Shown here: piece by piece, positions 45,084 to 56,452 of the stretch | Layout of the letters: each line of letters starts with the position of its first letter | Numbering within the stretch: the first letter of the stretch is position 1 | Source of the DNA: Corythucha ciliata | Lineage: Eukaryota; Arthropoda; Insecta; Hemiptera; Tingidae | Assembly (NCBI GenBank): GCA_038030265.1 | Contig: CM075937.1 | Span: 28,252,198-28,316,197, forward strand | Length of the DNA stretch: 64,000 nt | Direction of reading: 5' to 3' | Made by a program: the position numbers and the translations under genes | The notes under the pieces: generated by a model | Seen by the model: the letters and a program-made list of their open reading frames with translations, nothing else | Told to the model about the DNA's origin: nothing | Database searches by the model: none

Positions 45084-46289
45084 TTACTCTTTTTCGAGTT
45101 TTTTAATTTCCATAACTAATTTTTGTTCCGTTAGATCGAAAATCCTATCCTCTCTCTCAGCCTTTTTTTTTTCTCTGGCTACTTGCCACTCCAGTAGCTC
45201 GAGTTTAATTTTTTCTTGCGAGAGCCGCAGCTCGTGAAGAGCCGTTTCATGCTCCAGCAATTGCTCGTTGCGGAGCTTCCTCAACTCAATCTCCTCCGCC
45301 AACTTTCGTGGCTTTCCTGTAATATAACAAAGGATAAGTATAAGTCCTTCACAATGCCAATTTGCCAGTCCATGCCGGTTTGGGTTTGGGTTGGGGGAAG
45401 CACTAACATGATGCATTACCACTCACCTGAGCGAGATGGGACCTCCTGATGACCCGACTCAGCAGGAGCTGCTGAGAACACAGATGGAGCATCTGTGTTA
45501 ACGAAAAACGAGACTGTATCTCTCGAAGACAGATTTCCTGTAAAGTAAATGAGTACTCGAAGAAAGATGCGTACTTATAGGGATGAAGAGTTAACGCAAA
45601 AACATTACGGACTAAAGCATAGGAGATTGAAAGACGTCACAGGAAAAAAACAATTGAAAAATTGTCTTATTTAAGTCAAAAGTATAGTCTTTAACGGCTT
45701 ATGTCGTTTTACTTCTTTCAATCAAACGTATTGCAAATTCCTTCAATCTACCTGCTCGAATACAAAAATAAACACCTGAATCCAGTGGGTCTCGTTGTGA
45801 AGAAGTCGATGGTCGTTCAACCATTTCGGTGGTATCCTTGCCGAATACTTTGGAATTCAACGTCCAAGTGTCGCTGTCGACGGCCCCGACCAACTCGACG
45901 TCTACTCCCATACCATCTAGCTCAGGGTCGTCCGGCACCGACAACGAAAAGGATCCACCTCCGGTTTTTAGTCGTTCTCGCTTCTCTGCAGCGAGCTCAC
46001 TTTTACGCCTAAACTTAATATTCTCCCAACATTTTCTGAGTTGGTTGGCGGTTCTCTGCAACGATGGAATCTCGTGTAAAGGTACAATAAGTAAAATTAT
46101 AAGTTTCGCTTACCTGTTGGTTCGAAGGATCGCTATTGAAAACGTCCGTAATTTTGTCCCACATTTTTTTTTCTCGGAGAGGGACACCACATCACTTTTT
46201 TTATTTTCGACTACTTCTCGGTTTTCAATCACCAGCTCTCGAAGTCTGATTTTTTCTTCAGAAGAAAAAATAGCTCTTTTGGACCCCAT
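45084..46289 (-). CDS. Myb/SANT-like partner of Harbinger element 2 (four exons, one frameshift)
   Basis: Exons on the minus strand: 46289-46114, 46055-45776, 45537-45427 and 45316-45084, all joined by GT/AG pairs with matching phase. Exon 1 starts MGSKRAIFSSEEKIRLRELV and continues WDKITDVFNSDPSNQQ. Exon 2 continues RTANQLRKCWENIKFRRKSE and KTGGGSFSL, a classic Myb_DNA-bind_5 trihelix. The last exon is a long coiled coil (LAEEIELRKLRNEQLLEHE...). The frame between exon 1 halves is broken at a T9 run (46164-46172), where one more A on the minus strand would restore it. This protein would help the transposase reach the nucleus and bind ends. Splice model inferred. Confidence 0.75.
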
Positions 46290-46799
46290 TTTACTGATGA
46301 AGAGCTAGCAAAATCCACAATGCACTAGCCCAGGTAAACTGATTCGCAAGTTCCTATGACAACCTGATGCATTATCACCCGCCGACCCGTTCTGACCCGT
46401 TCGTTACTCGAGGGTACACTCCACTTCATGATGAGTGGATGGAATCCAGAACCTTAGAGTATATATGTTATAGGCAAAGTATGAAATCAGGCACTGTATA
46501 GAATCCCTAGGGATTCTATAAAATGCCTAGATCACACAGGCAAAATATGAAATTAGTTCGATTTCATACTTTGCCTGGGCATTGTTTAGAATACCTAATA
46601 GTCTGCAGGCAAAGTGATCGCAGCGGATAGTGAAACAGCCGCGTAAGCTTTTTCTCTTGATCCATACCCTTTTGCAGGCCCCTTTCTGATTTATTCGGGC
46701 TCTTTACTTCTTTTTTCATCAGTTTTCTGAGAGAAAAAGCGGAAGTCTAATTTTTAAACAGTCAGTACACGAGAAGATGTCCGAACAGCCATTTGGAGC

Positions 46800-48330
46800 G
46801 AAGGATTCAGTTTCGTCCAATTTATGAAAAACAGCGAGCCCATCATTTTGGAATCAAAAGGACACTATTATGAAGCTCTTTTTGGTTGTAAGGCAAATGT
46901 TGGCCTGTCCACGTCGAACTTGCCAGCCGAAGCCTTGGACGGGACTCACAGAGAGGAAGACCTTCTAAGAACAGTGAGTGACATCGAATCATCAACATTT
47001 GAAGAAGGAACATCAGTTCCGGCATCGTCACCGCCCGTCGCTGACACATCATCGATGAGTTCTACTAATGAAAGAGCTCCGACACAAACCAATACTGAAA
47101 ATAAAATCGTGTGTCGAGTTTGCTCTTCAACCATCGAAGCTTATTCCTGTAGAAAAGGTGGAGAAATTTGTTTGCTGTGCTTCAAGGCTGAATCTACGAC
47201 AGAACAGAGAGAGCAATCAAAAACGAGCCTCGAAATTCAAGCCAAAAAAATGAAGTTGAACTCCGATAAGAGATTCCCTCCGGCACCCACTGGTACTACT
47301 GTCATGGATTCCAATACCCGATGTAGACAAAGGATTCGGTGACTTCAGAAACATCTTGGGAGTGGTCATGAGATGACGGTTTTTACAAAATAGGGACCAG
47401 CAGTGGTATTTTAAAACAACTTTATGCGAGATCGCAGTTCACCGCGTGCCCGAAGAATCTGATGAACTCACAGGACGTTCCAGAAACCGAGTCCACTCTG
47501 CGGTCTGCAGCCACTTCCGAGTCATCCGGAATTAGCGATGGGAACAATCGGGTTTTTTTCCAACCGAATACTCATTCGGTTGTTTTCAAATCCACTCGGT
47601 TGTTTTCATTCGAGTGAATCACTCGGTCCCTCTCCAGGTTGTGTTGTACTTGTACTAGCGCTACGAGTGGTCCGATTGCCACCTTTCATTTCACTCAGCT
47701 TGTCAAATGAATGAGTGAATTCATTCGTTTACTTACATTCTTCTTTCGCTCGATTGGCTACAGAACTGAACCGCAAATCAGACTTTATAGAAGAATTATT
47801 CTCTTTGTCCATTGCTTTGTAAAAATCGTCGTAAATTTTTTGGTATGCTAACAAAATTATGATCTCAAAGGTTTCTTCCACTTCACTAGTAAATTAGGTC
47901 CAAGAACTTCTGCACTGGTGTATAATGTATATCCTAATTTCTATTATAATGTCGCATGAAACAATATTCGTTGAAGCAGTTCACCCTACTCAACAATCAA
48001 CAACCTTTCATGCGGAGAGAAGAATAAGTGAAATGAAACGAGTAAAAAACTGAAAAATACAACCGACTGAACTGAACGAGTGAATCACTCGTTAGGAACT
48101 ACCCTTCCAACAACCGAATAATTCGATTGTTGACAACAACCGAATAACTCGGTTGTTTTTACTCGATTGTTCCCATCGCTATCCGGAATCGGGCAGAATT
48201 TCATCAAATGCTCCTGTAAAACTCGATGCTAATCCAGGAAATGTTTATGCGTTAAGAAGAATTGGAAGTGCAACTCCAAGTGCTACGGTTCCGGAGCCTG
48301 TGGCAACAAATGATACACATTTTATTGTCA
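46800..48330 (+). pseudogene. KRBA2-like integrase, C-terminal part
   Basis: The frame starts within WSEGFSFVQFMKNSEP, and the next ORF reads YYEALFGCKANVGLSTSNLP, the end of a KRAB-A-domain-containing-2-type integrase core. A Cys-rich knuckle follows (CRVCSSTIEAYSCRKGGEIC). After a one-base shift near 47300 comes IPIPDVDKGFGDFRNILGVV, then GFYKIGTSSGILKQLYAR. A hAT-like MITE interrupts it. Beyond that the frame resumes with FIKCSCKTRC, a stop, then KCLCVKKNWKCNSKCYG, the usual Cys-rich tail. At least one frameshift, one stop and one insertion, and the catalytic core is lost. Confidence 0.7.
47533..48181. repeat. hAT-like MITE inside the integrase gene
   Basis: 649 bp with ends TAGCGATGGGAACAATCG and inverted CGATTGTTCCCATCGCTA, flanked by TCCGGAAT on both sides (47525-47532 and 48182-48189). 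Internal AACCGAATAA/TTCGGTTGTT motifs repeat. Confidence 0.85.
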
Positions 48331-49662
48331 GATTAATAATTTCGATTTCTTCACATAATTTTTTTTTTTATTCAATAAAATTCTTTGCTTTTGTAAAATG
48401 GTATGAATTTCATACTTTTCCTAATCCGCTTTGGGCATTGTGTAGAATGTCTAGGCATTTTATAAAATACCTAGGCAATGTGTTATAATCGGGAAGAAAT
48501 TGCAGAAATTATGCACTTTGCCTAAAACGTCTAGGCATTGTGTAAACTGCCTAGGCATTGTACACAATGCCGGAATTTCACTCTCTGCCTATAACAGTAG
48601 AGAGATGGTTGGACTGCGCGTCACGAAAAAAGTGAAGCAAACACCTCGGTCACGTGACTGAGGTCATTACTTCCCGCTCTTTTTCAAATGCTTGAAGGTT
48701 CCATCCAAAGGGGGCTGCATTTTGTTCTTATAAATCTTTCACTTAAAATTTTTGAGGAGTTCATGTGTGATGAAACTTGAACTCTTTGTTCAAAGCATTT
48801 TCAGTAGTAAAACCATTATTCGGTGCTTTTAAGGCTAAATGCACGTCGCGTATTCCTCATTTTAATATTGATCCCGTGAAGCAATTTTTCAAACTGAAAA
48901 CTGGATTCTTCTTCTTTGATATCAATTGTCTTCTTGAAGAGCCCTCTTCAAGAAACACCACTGCTTGACAAATGTGCAAGTTCCCCGTTGTTTGAAAATG
49001 GCTCATTTCAAGGTAAATATTGGAAACTATTAGGAATAAAAAAATGTTGTTAAGGAAAGCGTTGTGACAAGTTTCACCCGCTATTTATTTCAAGAAGAAA
49101 TTGAATGTTTCATTTTCAAGCAAATTAGCTTCTCGTCTGAAATTATCCATGCGTTTTTAGGTGTAAGATAATAGCCATTGAACGTAATAAAATGAAATCC
49201 CAGGTTGAAAATAAGGAAAGAAGTGGACTAGTGGAAAATGAGGAAAGGAAAAATGAGACAGTAGGGGCGTTAAAAGAATGGTTGAAATGCAAGAAAGATG
49301 AATAGACAAAGGAAAAACGGAAAAAAGAACAACACACAAACGACAGCAAAGCGAGCAAACAGAGCAACGGCCGAGTTGTTAATACAGGTTACTCGAGTAG
49401 GTTGCAAAGCAACTTGGAACGAAAACAAGGTGAGGGGGAATAAACACCAGTCACGTGACTGAGGTCATTTCAGAAGGTCCTTGCTTCAATGCGCAAGGGA
49501 CAAAAATCTCTCCAGTGTTATATATACTCTAAGTCCAGAACTCACTCAAGTGAACGCGGCACTCAGACTATGAAATGCGCATCGCATGCTTGAGGGCACC
49601 CTCCACTTCATCAAGTGGGAGTGTTTTCTTCAAATGAGTGAGGACTATGAATACGGCCCTTA

Positions 49663-50226
49663 TTTGCGATTTGAATTCTCGCCGCAAGACAGCTTTTTCG
49701 GGAGTCGTCCATGTCGTCCTTTTTATTGTCTTTTTCTTGGGGGAAGATTTTGCTGATGACATTTCAGAGTCTGAACTTGGAAGCCACTCTTCCAAATCAT
49801 TACCTACATGGAAAATGAATAAATAAAATACCAAACTATTAATGATCCTCGTGTAATAAAAACCTCGAGATCGTCCGTTGAAACACGAATCATTGCTTAG
49901 TGGCGCGACATTATGCGAGATAGCGTCCTCATCCGATACTGCTTGGTCCCTTTTTTTGGAAGATAGTTCGGAATCTGAACAAAAAAATGTTAGGAACGAA
50001 CCCAGCTGTGATTTAATTAGCCAAAAAATTATGTACCACTTTTCTGAGTTACCGATACATGACCTTTGTTCAAGCCGCCGCCCGAGTTCGAATGAGTGAC
50101 TTCCCACTCACTTAATTTCTTTGAAATTTCTTCCATGGACTTGCCATATAGGTCCTGTCCTCTACCCTGGTCCAGGGCACTTAAGATTTGTGATATACGA
50201 GCTAGTTGAACCACGTCGCTTGGCAT
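49663..50226 (-). pseudogene. tyrosine-recombinase-family gene relic (C-terminal part)
   Basis: The minus-strand exon near 49800-49663 reads GNDLEEWLPSSDSEMSSAKS, then KKKTIKRTTWTTPEKAVLRR and EFKSQI. This aligns with EKKIIRRTWTTPERKTVRKV in the 57-kb recombinase, its SANT-like domain. Upstream exons may be at 49978-49905 (SELSSKKRDQAVSDEDA) and 50220-50040 (ISQILSALDQGRGQDLYGKS). A 55-bp repeat interrupts the first. Harbinger element 2 cuts the gene at 49660. No recombinase core is present here. Confidence 0.6.
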
Positions 50227-50259
50227 ACGATAAAATATTCAGAAAATAAAATAATCAGC

Positions 50260-51010
50260 CTGGTAAAAATTAAGAGAAAAGGTTAATTTTAAGCCTAAAA
50301 ATTGAGGAAATTGCTAATTCGCGGCTAAAAATGGAAAAAAGCGCCAATTTACAGCTAAAATTGCGCCAAACGCCAATTTGTGACTGAAATTGAGAAAATT
50401 CGCTAATTCACAGGTTTGAAACGCTACGACGCGTCGCCGGTACAATTTAGAAAAAGCGCTAATTCGCGGTTAAAATTGAGAAAAATTCTAATTTGCGCCA
50501 AAAACGGAATATACGCCAATTTGCGGATTCTGAAAGCAACTTTTCAGGCTGAAATTGAAAAAAAGCGCCAATTTATGGCAATAGGTGAAGAAACCGCAAA
50601 TTCGCGAGTAAACTGAGAAAAATCGCTCATGCATTGCGAATGGTGAACCAAAGAAATCCTAATTCATGAAAAGTCCCCCTATTTTGCGGCTAATATTGTG
50701 GAAAACACTTAAGAAAAACGTTAATTTCCAGCTAAATCTGATTAAAGTGCTAATCCCCTGGTAAAAAAAATTTAAAAAGTCGGTAATATGCTGCTAAAAT
50801 TGAGGAAAACGCCAAAACTCGTGGATAATTAAGAAACATCACTCACGGGATAAAAACGATACTTTGCTGCTAAAGTTGAGAAAATACGCCAATTCATGGC
50901 TATGGGATGGGGTGGGGCAAAACCGCTAATCTGCGGATGAAATTGAGAAGAACGATACACTCGGCCGAAAAAGCGCTAATTTGCGGGTAGAGTCCAAAAA
51001 TCGCCCCTAA
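50260..51010 (+). repeat. degenerate minisatellite, about 30-bp unit
   Basis: More than 15 diverged units like GCTAATTCGCGGCTAAAATT followed by GAGAAAAA. Spacing is mostly 28-36 bp. A smaller inverted-orientation array lies at 36.9-37.4 kb. Confidence 0.65.
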
Positions 51011-52560
51011 CTTAGAGATTGAGGCTATCATGAGGCCAGCAAAATGTCCAGATTCAAGAGTGTGCTGGCTAGGTGGAATGATGACTAAAATGTGAAATTA
51101 CCCCCCTGCCCTCACCCTTCCAAGATTTCAATCTGATCCCCCCCAGGACAAATTCCTACCTACGGCACTGGTCAAGTCACTCACTACTTGGAATAAAACA
51201 CGAAACCGAAAAGTCGTATTCCAAGGGGAATGCGAGACCCATCAGAGTTTGGTTCAACTATAGTTGTATTTTCTAATTGTGCACAATTAGAAAATGTCAA
51301 TGGGCATGTCTATTTTACGATTTGGTAGTAATAAAGCGATGAATTGCACTTGAATTAAATGAATTGACTCACCTCGTCTTTTCGACTTGCTCAAGTTGGT
51401 TTGTCGTATCGACATTTTTCAACATGAAAGTTGATGAAAGAAAAAACTGCAATCAACTTAAAAACAACGGTAATTACGCTTCTGATACAATTGTACTCGC
51501 TTGTACTTGGTTTTGTTTCCTTTCAGTCACTGTCACTAGTGCCTAGGCTCGGACTTCCAGTGACAATTGAGTAGATAACGGAGTGGGTACATATTAATCA
51601 TCGTTGAGTGACGGGGGTAGAAATAACGGGCATATCAGCGTTAAAACGTAACATTTCTCCTTTTAATCAACCCTTAGACTTACTTATTTAAAAAATTGTA
51701 TGTTCACGTTTGCCATTCGTTCTTTTTCTTTCGAAAATGATTTTATAAATATACCTACCTAATGAAGATATTTGATATCAACCCAAGATGTGAAACCGTT
51801 GTACTCAAAACACTAAATAATCTAGAAATCTAGAGTACCTGCAGCAGTTGGATTTTATTTTCATAACGTTTTGACTCCCCCCCCCCCAATGTACCTGATA
51901 CTAAAAGTACCCGGTAAAAGTATCTGATATTTTAAAGTATCATTATCAAGTAGTACCTGATACCGAAAAAAGCTGTCACTACCCACCTCTAGAGGCTACT
52001 ATAAGTCTAGGGGAAGCATACTTACAAGAAAATGGATGACGGTTTTTTTTTGTGTAGCACGAAGAAATACAAAGTCGTTAACGTTAAATATTTATTCGCA
52101 GTAGAAATAAGTACGATGTTTAACTGAATGATTATTAATGAAGATGAAGAACATTTGGTAGTGCGATGAAGTTGGTACACAGTAGAACACACGTGGTACT
52201 GAACGTGAGAGTCTGAGAGGTAACCGTTTTCCCCATCCCCACCACAATTTGCAACGGAACGCGGGAACGCTACCAAACCAAGCCAATTAATGAAAGATGA
52301 AAGAAGACGAAGTACTTGCGAGCGAAATGGCGCGTGTGAGGATGAGAGAAACCGAGTCTTGTGAGGAAGACGAATTGTTATTCGGAGAAGAAAGGTAATT
52401 ACTCTATATTTCATTTAAAAATTGAAAAATAATGAGTCATATTAATAAATAATAGCACGACCTTACTCAACCTTCAACTTTTTTGAACCAATGCTCATCA
52501 GTTCATGAATGAAAATGACTTTTATTCAGGAATCGATGACCACGTGCTTTCAAAAATTGT
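51010..52560. other. unassigned sequence
   Basis: Mostly non-coding. It includes a C9 tract near 51880, AGTATC/GATAC repeats at 51895-51970, and a plus-strand candidate exon at 52298-52395 (MKEDEVLASEMARVRMRETE...) ending before GTAATT, with no supported continuation. Confidence 0.3.
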
Positions 52561-52593
52561 AGCATAAGGTCGTGCCCTTTTTATTCATACGAC

Positions 52594-52735
52594 TCAGGCC
52601 CGTATTTATGAAGCTTCCTTGAGTGAAGGAACCATTGAGATCAGTTTTAATCACAATTAAAAAAAATGCTCTCATTAATTTCAAGGGTACCTTAACGTCA
52701 AGGGACGTTAATAAATACGTGCATCGGAGCCATAT
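52594..52735. repeat. diverged TIR MITE
   Basis: GGCCCGTATTTATGAAGCTT at the left and TTAATAAATACGTGCATCGG at the right are imperfect inverted ends. Similar flanking sequence occurs on both sides (52500-52590 and 52780-52880). Confidence 0.4.
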
Positions 52736-52985
52736 GAAGAAGAAAAAAAATGCATGACCTAAGTAATTCAATTACCATCATTTGTTTATGAATGTAAATG
52801 ATGATCTTTACTAGTCCACGTGCCACGTGGCCACGTGTTTGAACAAATGCAAGCATGAGGTTATGCTTGTTTTTATTCAAACGGTGCATTGAATCTATGT
52901 ATTGCATGTCTTGACGATTTCAAGAACGGACGTTAACTACTACGTTCATGTTTTTTCTTCATTCAAATTCAAAATCTCACTAATG

Positions 52986-53168
52986 GCTCGCCCAATCTAC
53001 GATATCATTTTTCATTGCCGACGGCCCACCGCCACCACCGCCATCACCACAACCAGCCCAGCAGGAGGACCCACAACCAGCAGTGGCCCAGCAGGAGGAC
53101 CCACCGCCACCGCCTGCACCTGAAATGCAGGTGCAGGTAGGTGGGGTCCCCCCACGAGGGCTCCCGCC
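52986..53168 (+). other. proline-rich open stretch
   Basis: An open frame ending GTGTAA near 53178 encodes PPPPPPSPQPAQQEDPQPAV and AQQEDPPPPPAP, with one internal duplication. It could be an exon or low-complexity DNA; no start or splice partner was established. Confidence 0.3.
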
Positions 53169-53179
53169 GGCCGTGTAAA

Positions 53180-53885
53180 TGTTTCTTAGGACATTTACTA
53201 AACCCCCGTCTACATAAGACGCATAAACGCTACCGCAGGACGCCTAAATAAAATAAACGACATATGGCTCGTATAATTATCTGTGCGTTGCCCTGGTTTA
53301 TAGTTGTGCGAGTTCTGTAGCGTTCTGCGAAGGCGTCATTACGTCTTAGCATCCCAAAACGCTCAGCGCAGCGTGTTTTTGTTGACAAGGTCTGCAATGC
53401 GTCTGTGGAGTTAGTGTAACCTATAAAAATGCTTCGGTTCTCGAGGGTATAAATTTATTTGGTTGCATAGCCTCTACACAACGTACGCATAGAGCTTGTG
53501 AACGGGGTCTTCATCGTTTCCCAGTTGAAAAGTAAACAATGTGGTAAAATATAAATAAATTTAAAACACGCTGCGCTAAGCGTTTTGCGCTGCTAGGGAA
53601 ACCTGGCTTAATGTAGACATGGATTTTGATTTAGACAAACACATGAAGTTGCATTCATAAACATGTATACTGATTTCTTAATATACATATAATGTAACTT
53701 TTTTTTTCTTTTTAGTCGTGGACGCGGTAGGCGTAGATTTTTCATAATTTTAAAGTTGTCTATATAAAAAATAAAAAAATATAAAAAAAATTACTTGTAG
53801 GTTACAAGTTTTTTTTGTGTGTTTTTTAAAGCTAATTATGAACATCACCCTAACCTTTTCTTTTCCCCCATTTTTCTTTCCAGGG
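53180..53885. other. unassigned sequence with MITE debris
   Basis: A fragment of the AGGCCCGTTCACAAGC hairpin family is at about 53450-53510, and CAGCGTGTTTT/AAAACACGCTG inverted motifs lie around it. No gene. Confidence 0.35.
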
Positions 53886-53886
53886 G

Positions 53887-54080
53887 TGTTAGTCGGATAG
53901 AGTGCATTTCTCTACTGCGAATTTCGAATTCGTATTCGAATCGGAAATTGGCATCAACAAGTAGAGTCATTAAGTGCACTAATTTCGTCGAATAACAGCT
54001 AAACACGCCGAAATTTGCAGTAGTGAAATGCACCCTTGCCGACAGCGACAGCCAGCTGCCGGAGCGACAGTTTTTGATAT
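53887..54080. repeat. TIR MITE related to the CAGCTGGCTGTC family
   Basis: Left GTCGGATAGAGTGCATTTCT and right (inverted) GGCAGCTGGCTGTCGCTGTC-GGCAAGGGTGCATTTCACTAC. Shares terminal words with the MITE at 37871 and with the recombinase-derived element at 18328. Confidence 0.5.
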
Positions 54081-54084
54081 TTTG

Positions 54085-55940
54085 GTAGGAGTGCGCATTC
54101 CATTCGGTTCGAAGGAAAACTTTGGATAAGGCTTTAAAGAGTTTTAGCATGTTATGAATCACAAAGCTCGTTCAAATTAGGTTGGTCAAAACAAGCGATT
54201 TTTAAGAGAAAAGTCATTTTTTTTCAAGAAATGGCCTTTCTACCGAAAACTCGCTATAAGAATAAATAAAAACGGAACGGATAAAAAAAAACGTTCAGGA
54301 GTAATTTTGAAAAGGACAAATTGAAGAAGTTTTTCCTACCCATGGGATTCGATACGCTCAGATTTAGTGCAGAGAAGTGGGGGTTGAATTATTTGAAAAA
54401 TTAGAGATCCACGATTTGCAAAACTTTGAGCAGCTCTCAAGCCCACGGAAAATAGTTGTAATTTATCGAAAATGGCTAATCATGACAGAAAAAAGTGTGC
54501 TCTTTCCAAATTCATCGTCAAAAGTTGCAAACGTCATCTGTAAACCGATCTATTCGCATTTAGTTTAGAAAAGTGATGCAAGCCTCAAAAAACGTTAGAA
54601 AAAGCATGTCTCGTAGGATTTTGATTTTCGGTCCATGGTTTATAGGGTGTTTTCGATCGCAAAGCAAATGAGGCCTATTTTCACCGAATATTTTTTGTCA
54701 CTCTTGTCCTGATCCACCCTGTATAGTGCTCTGAAATGAAGAAGAGACGCATTGGAAATTTGAAAAATAAAACTATAATATTGGTAAAATAGCGGTGCGT
54801 GTAAAGAAAAATACGTACAAGTTGATATGAGAGCGATTTGTAACTTAATTCAACTTAGGAACTAAACTTAAACGCGGGCTTTGTCCGGCTCGTATGACCG
54901 TAGTAGTTGTAGAATCGAAGAAATATTGATGGCAAGTTCAAAATAAAAGGGAAGCATTCTCGGAAGTTTCCGAAGGGCTAGGTGCACAGGTTGTTTGATG
55001 CGAAGCTTTGAATGTTGCGAGATGTTCAATGAAGAATGTGCTATGAAAAACAAAAAAATTGATTTGAATAATTTTTAGGGGTAGTTCAGATGAATTTATT
55101 TAAAGTTTAATCGGATGGATAATTTTTGAGCTATAGACAGAAATGTGACAAAAAAAGTTTTCTTGCAGCAAATTTCAAATTGTTCAACATAATATCATCA
55201 GGTTTCAGATCGTTTTTTATTTTTAAAAATGGACTATTAGTTCCCGAGCTACTGGCAAAAATGTGCATAAAAACGCGGTATTTGGGCCGCCTTTTTTCGC
55301 TTTTTATTGTCGCATAACTGATATCACTGAATTTTCCTGTAGATTTCAAGGCTTTTCACTTATGAAAAATTCAATTCTAAACCACTTTGATTTCATGACA
55401 TTTCCCAATTGGAACAGCCGTTTTTAAGTTGCTGCTGCCTTAGTAATTTTTATTAATTTTACCAAAAGTGGCAAAAAATGATCATTTAAAAAAAAATCAA
55501 TACCGGTGAAACGGCTGGGTCAATTGTGACAAAAGAAAGAACGATTCGACACAGAATTCAATGCTTTTCAAAAAATGAGAGGGTAACATTTTCCGTAGAA
55601 TGCGTCATTAAGGAGTTATAAGCAAAAAACTGAAAAAAGTGCCAAAAATGAGCAGTTTTTCGCGATTTTCTCAAAACGCACAAGGAAATTTAGTTGGATC
55701 TCTTCAGATTCGTGTTCCTCACCCCATAAAACATGGAATGATGTGAACAAATCGAAGACGAGATTTTTGTCCACGTGGAAATACCGTTTGACTGGACTAA
55801 GTATATTGTTATTTGTTACCTTTCTTTTGGACAATGTGGATCAATTGTGATAAGACATGTTGGCCCGGCAATGTCGTAGCTCGCGCCTTATTTATATAGC
55901 TGTAAATGCTGTTAGTTTTCGGATTGAAGGGGGGGGGGGC
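54085..55940. other. unassigned sequence with one ACAGGGTG terminus
   Basis: A GATCCACCCTGTATAG end at about 54714-54728 marks the right end of an ACAGGGTG-type element; its left end was not found. No gene recognised. Confidence 0.35.
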
Positions 55941-55950
55941 AGAGTTGAAT

Positions 55951-56393
55951 GGGGAACTTGCATGAATGTCCGATTTGGGAGAAAATTATACCGGTGAATT
56001 GGCATATGGACAGAAGGATATCAACGGTAGTTGCAGCCCAATTGGTGCATTTGGTGATTTTTAAATGAATTTCAAAGTTCTTCAAGAGGGGATAGATGGT
56101 ACGAGGGAAAATGACGTCAATCCCCACTTCTGAAGCATGTGTTAGGGCTCTCTAAAATTTTTTGTTTACAAATAACAAGAAAAATTGGCCCCTGAAAATG
56201 TGTCTCACGTCCCTCTTCCTCACACCATCCATTTCATTAAATAGGCTTTGACGTTATGAAATCCCCACTCAAAATTTTTAGAAATTCGTTCTAAAAAATT
56301 CCTTGATTGATTTCAATGTTTAATGTGAGCAATAGCATTGTGGAAGAGCCCTCTTCAAAAAACACCAGTGCTTGAAAAATTTGCAAGTTCCCC
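55951..56393. repeat. MITE with GGGGAACTTGCA termini (intact copy)
   Basis: 443 bp, same family as 6037-6477, with GAAT/ATTG flanks suggesting an AT duplication. Confidence 0.75.
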
Positions 56394-56452
56394 ATTGCCG
56401 AATTTTATTATTGATACTGAAATAAAAGAAATAGATTAACACATCCTAGGCA

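Larger units (their letters stand above)
46473..48589 (+). mobile_element. Ginger/KRBA2-like integrase element, nested
   Basis: Ends GGCAAAGTATGAAATC and inverted GAATTTCACTCTCTGCC, flanked by TATA on both sides (46469-46472 and 48590-48593). Subterminal GCCTAGGCATTGT units repeat at both ends, and a perfect 24-bp palindrome lies at 46497-46520. The 4-bp duplication fits retroviral-integrase-type DNA transposons such as Ginger. The element is deleted for most of the integrase core. Confidence 0.7.
46453..49533. mobile_element. TIR element with 8-bp duplication, inside Harbinger element 2
   Basis: Ends CTTAGAGTATATATGT and inverted ...ACACTGGAGAG/ATATATACTCTAAG, flanked by TCCAGAAC on both sides (46445-46452 and 49534-49541). 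Same family as 15823-17276, opposite orientation. It contains the integrase element at 46473-48589. Confidence 0.82.
42833..49659 (+). mobile_element. PIF/Harbinger element 2 (complete, with nested insertions)
   Basis: Ends GGGCCGTATTCACAGTCC and inverted GGACTATGAATACGGCCC, flanked by TTA on both sides (42830-42832 and 49660-49662). It carries a transposase (plus) and a convergent Myb-like gene (minus). A 3.1-kb nested element at 46453-49533 accounts for nearly half its length. It is inserted in a tyrosine-recombinase-family gene on the minus strand. Confidence 0.88.
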
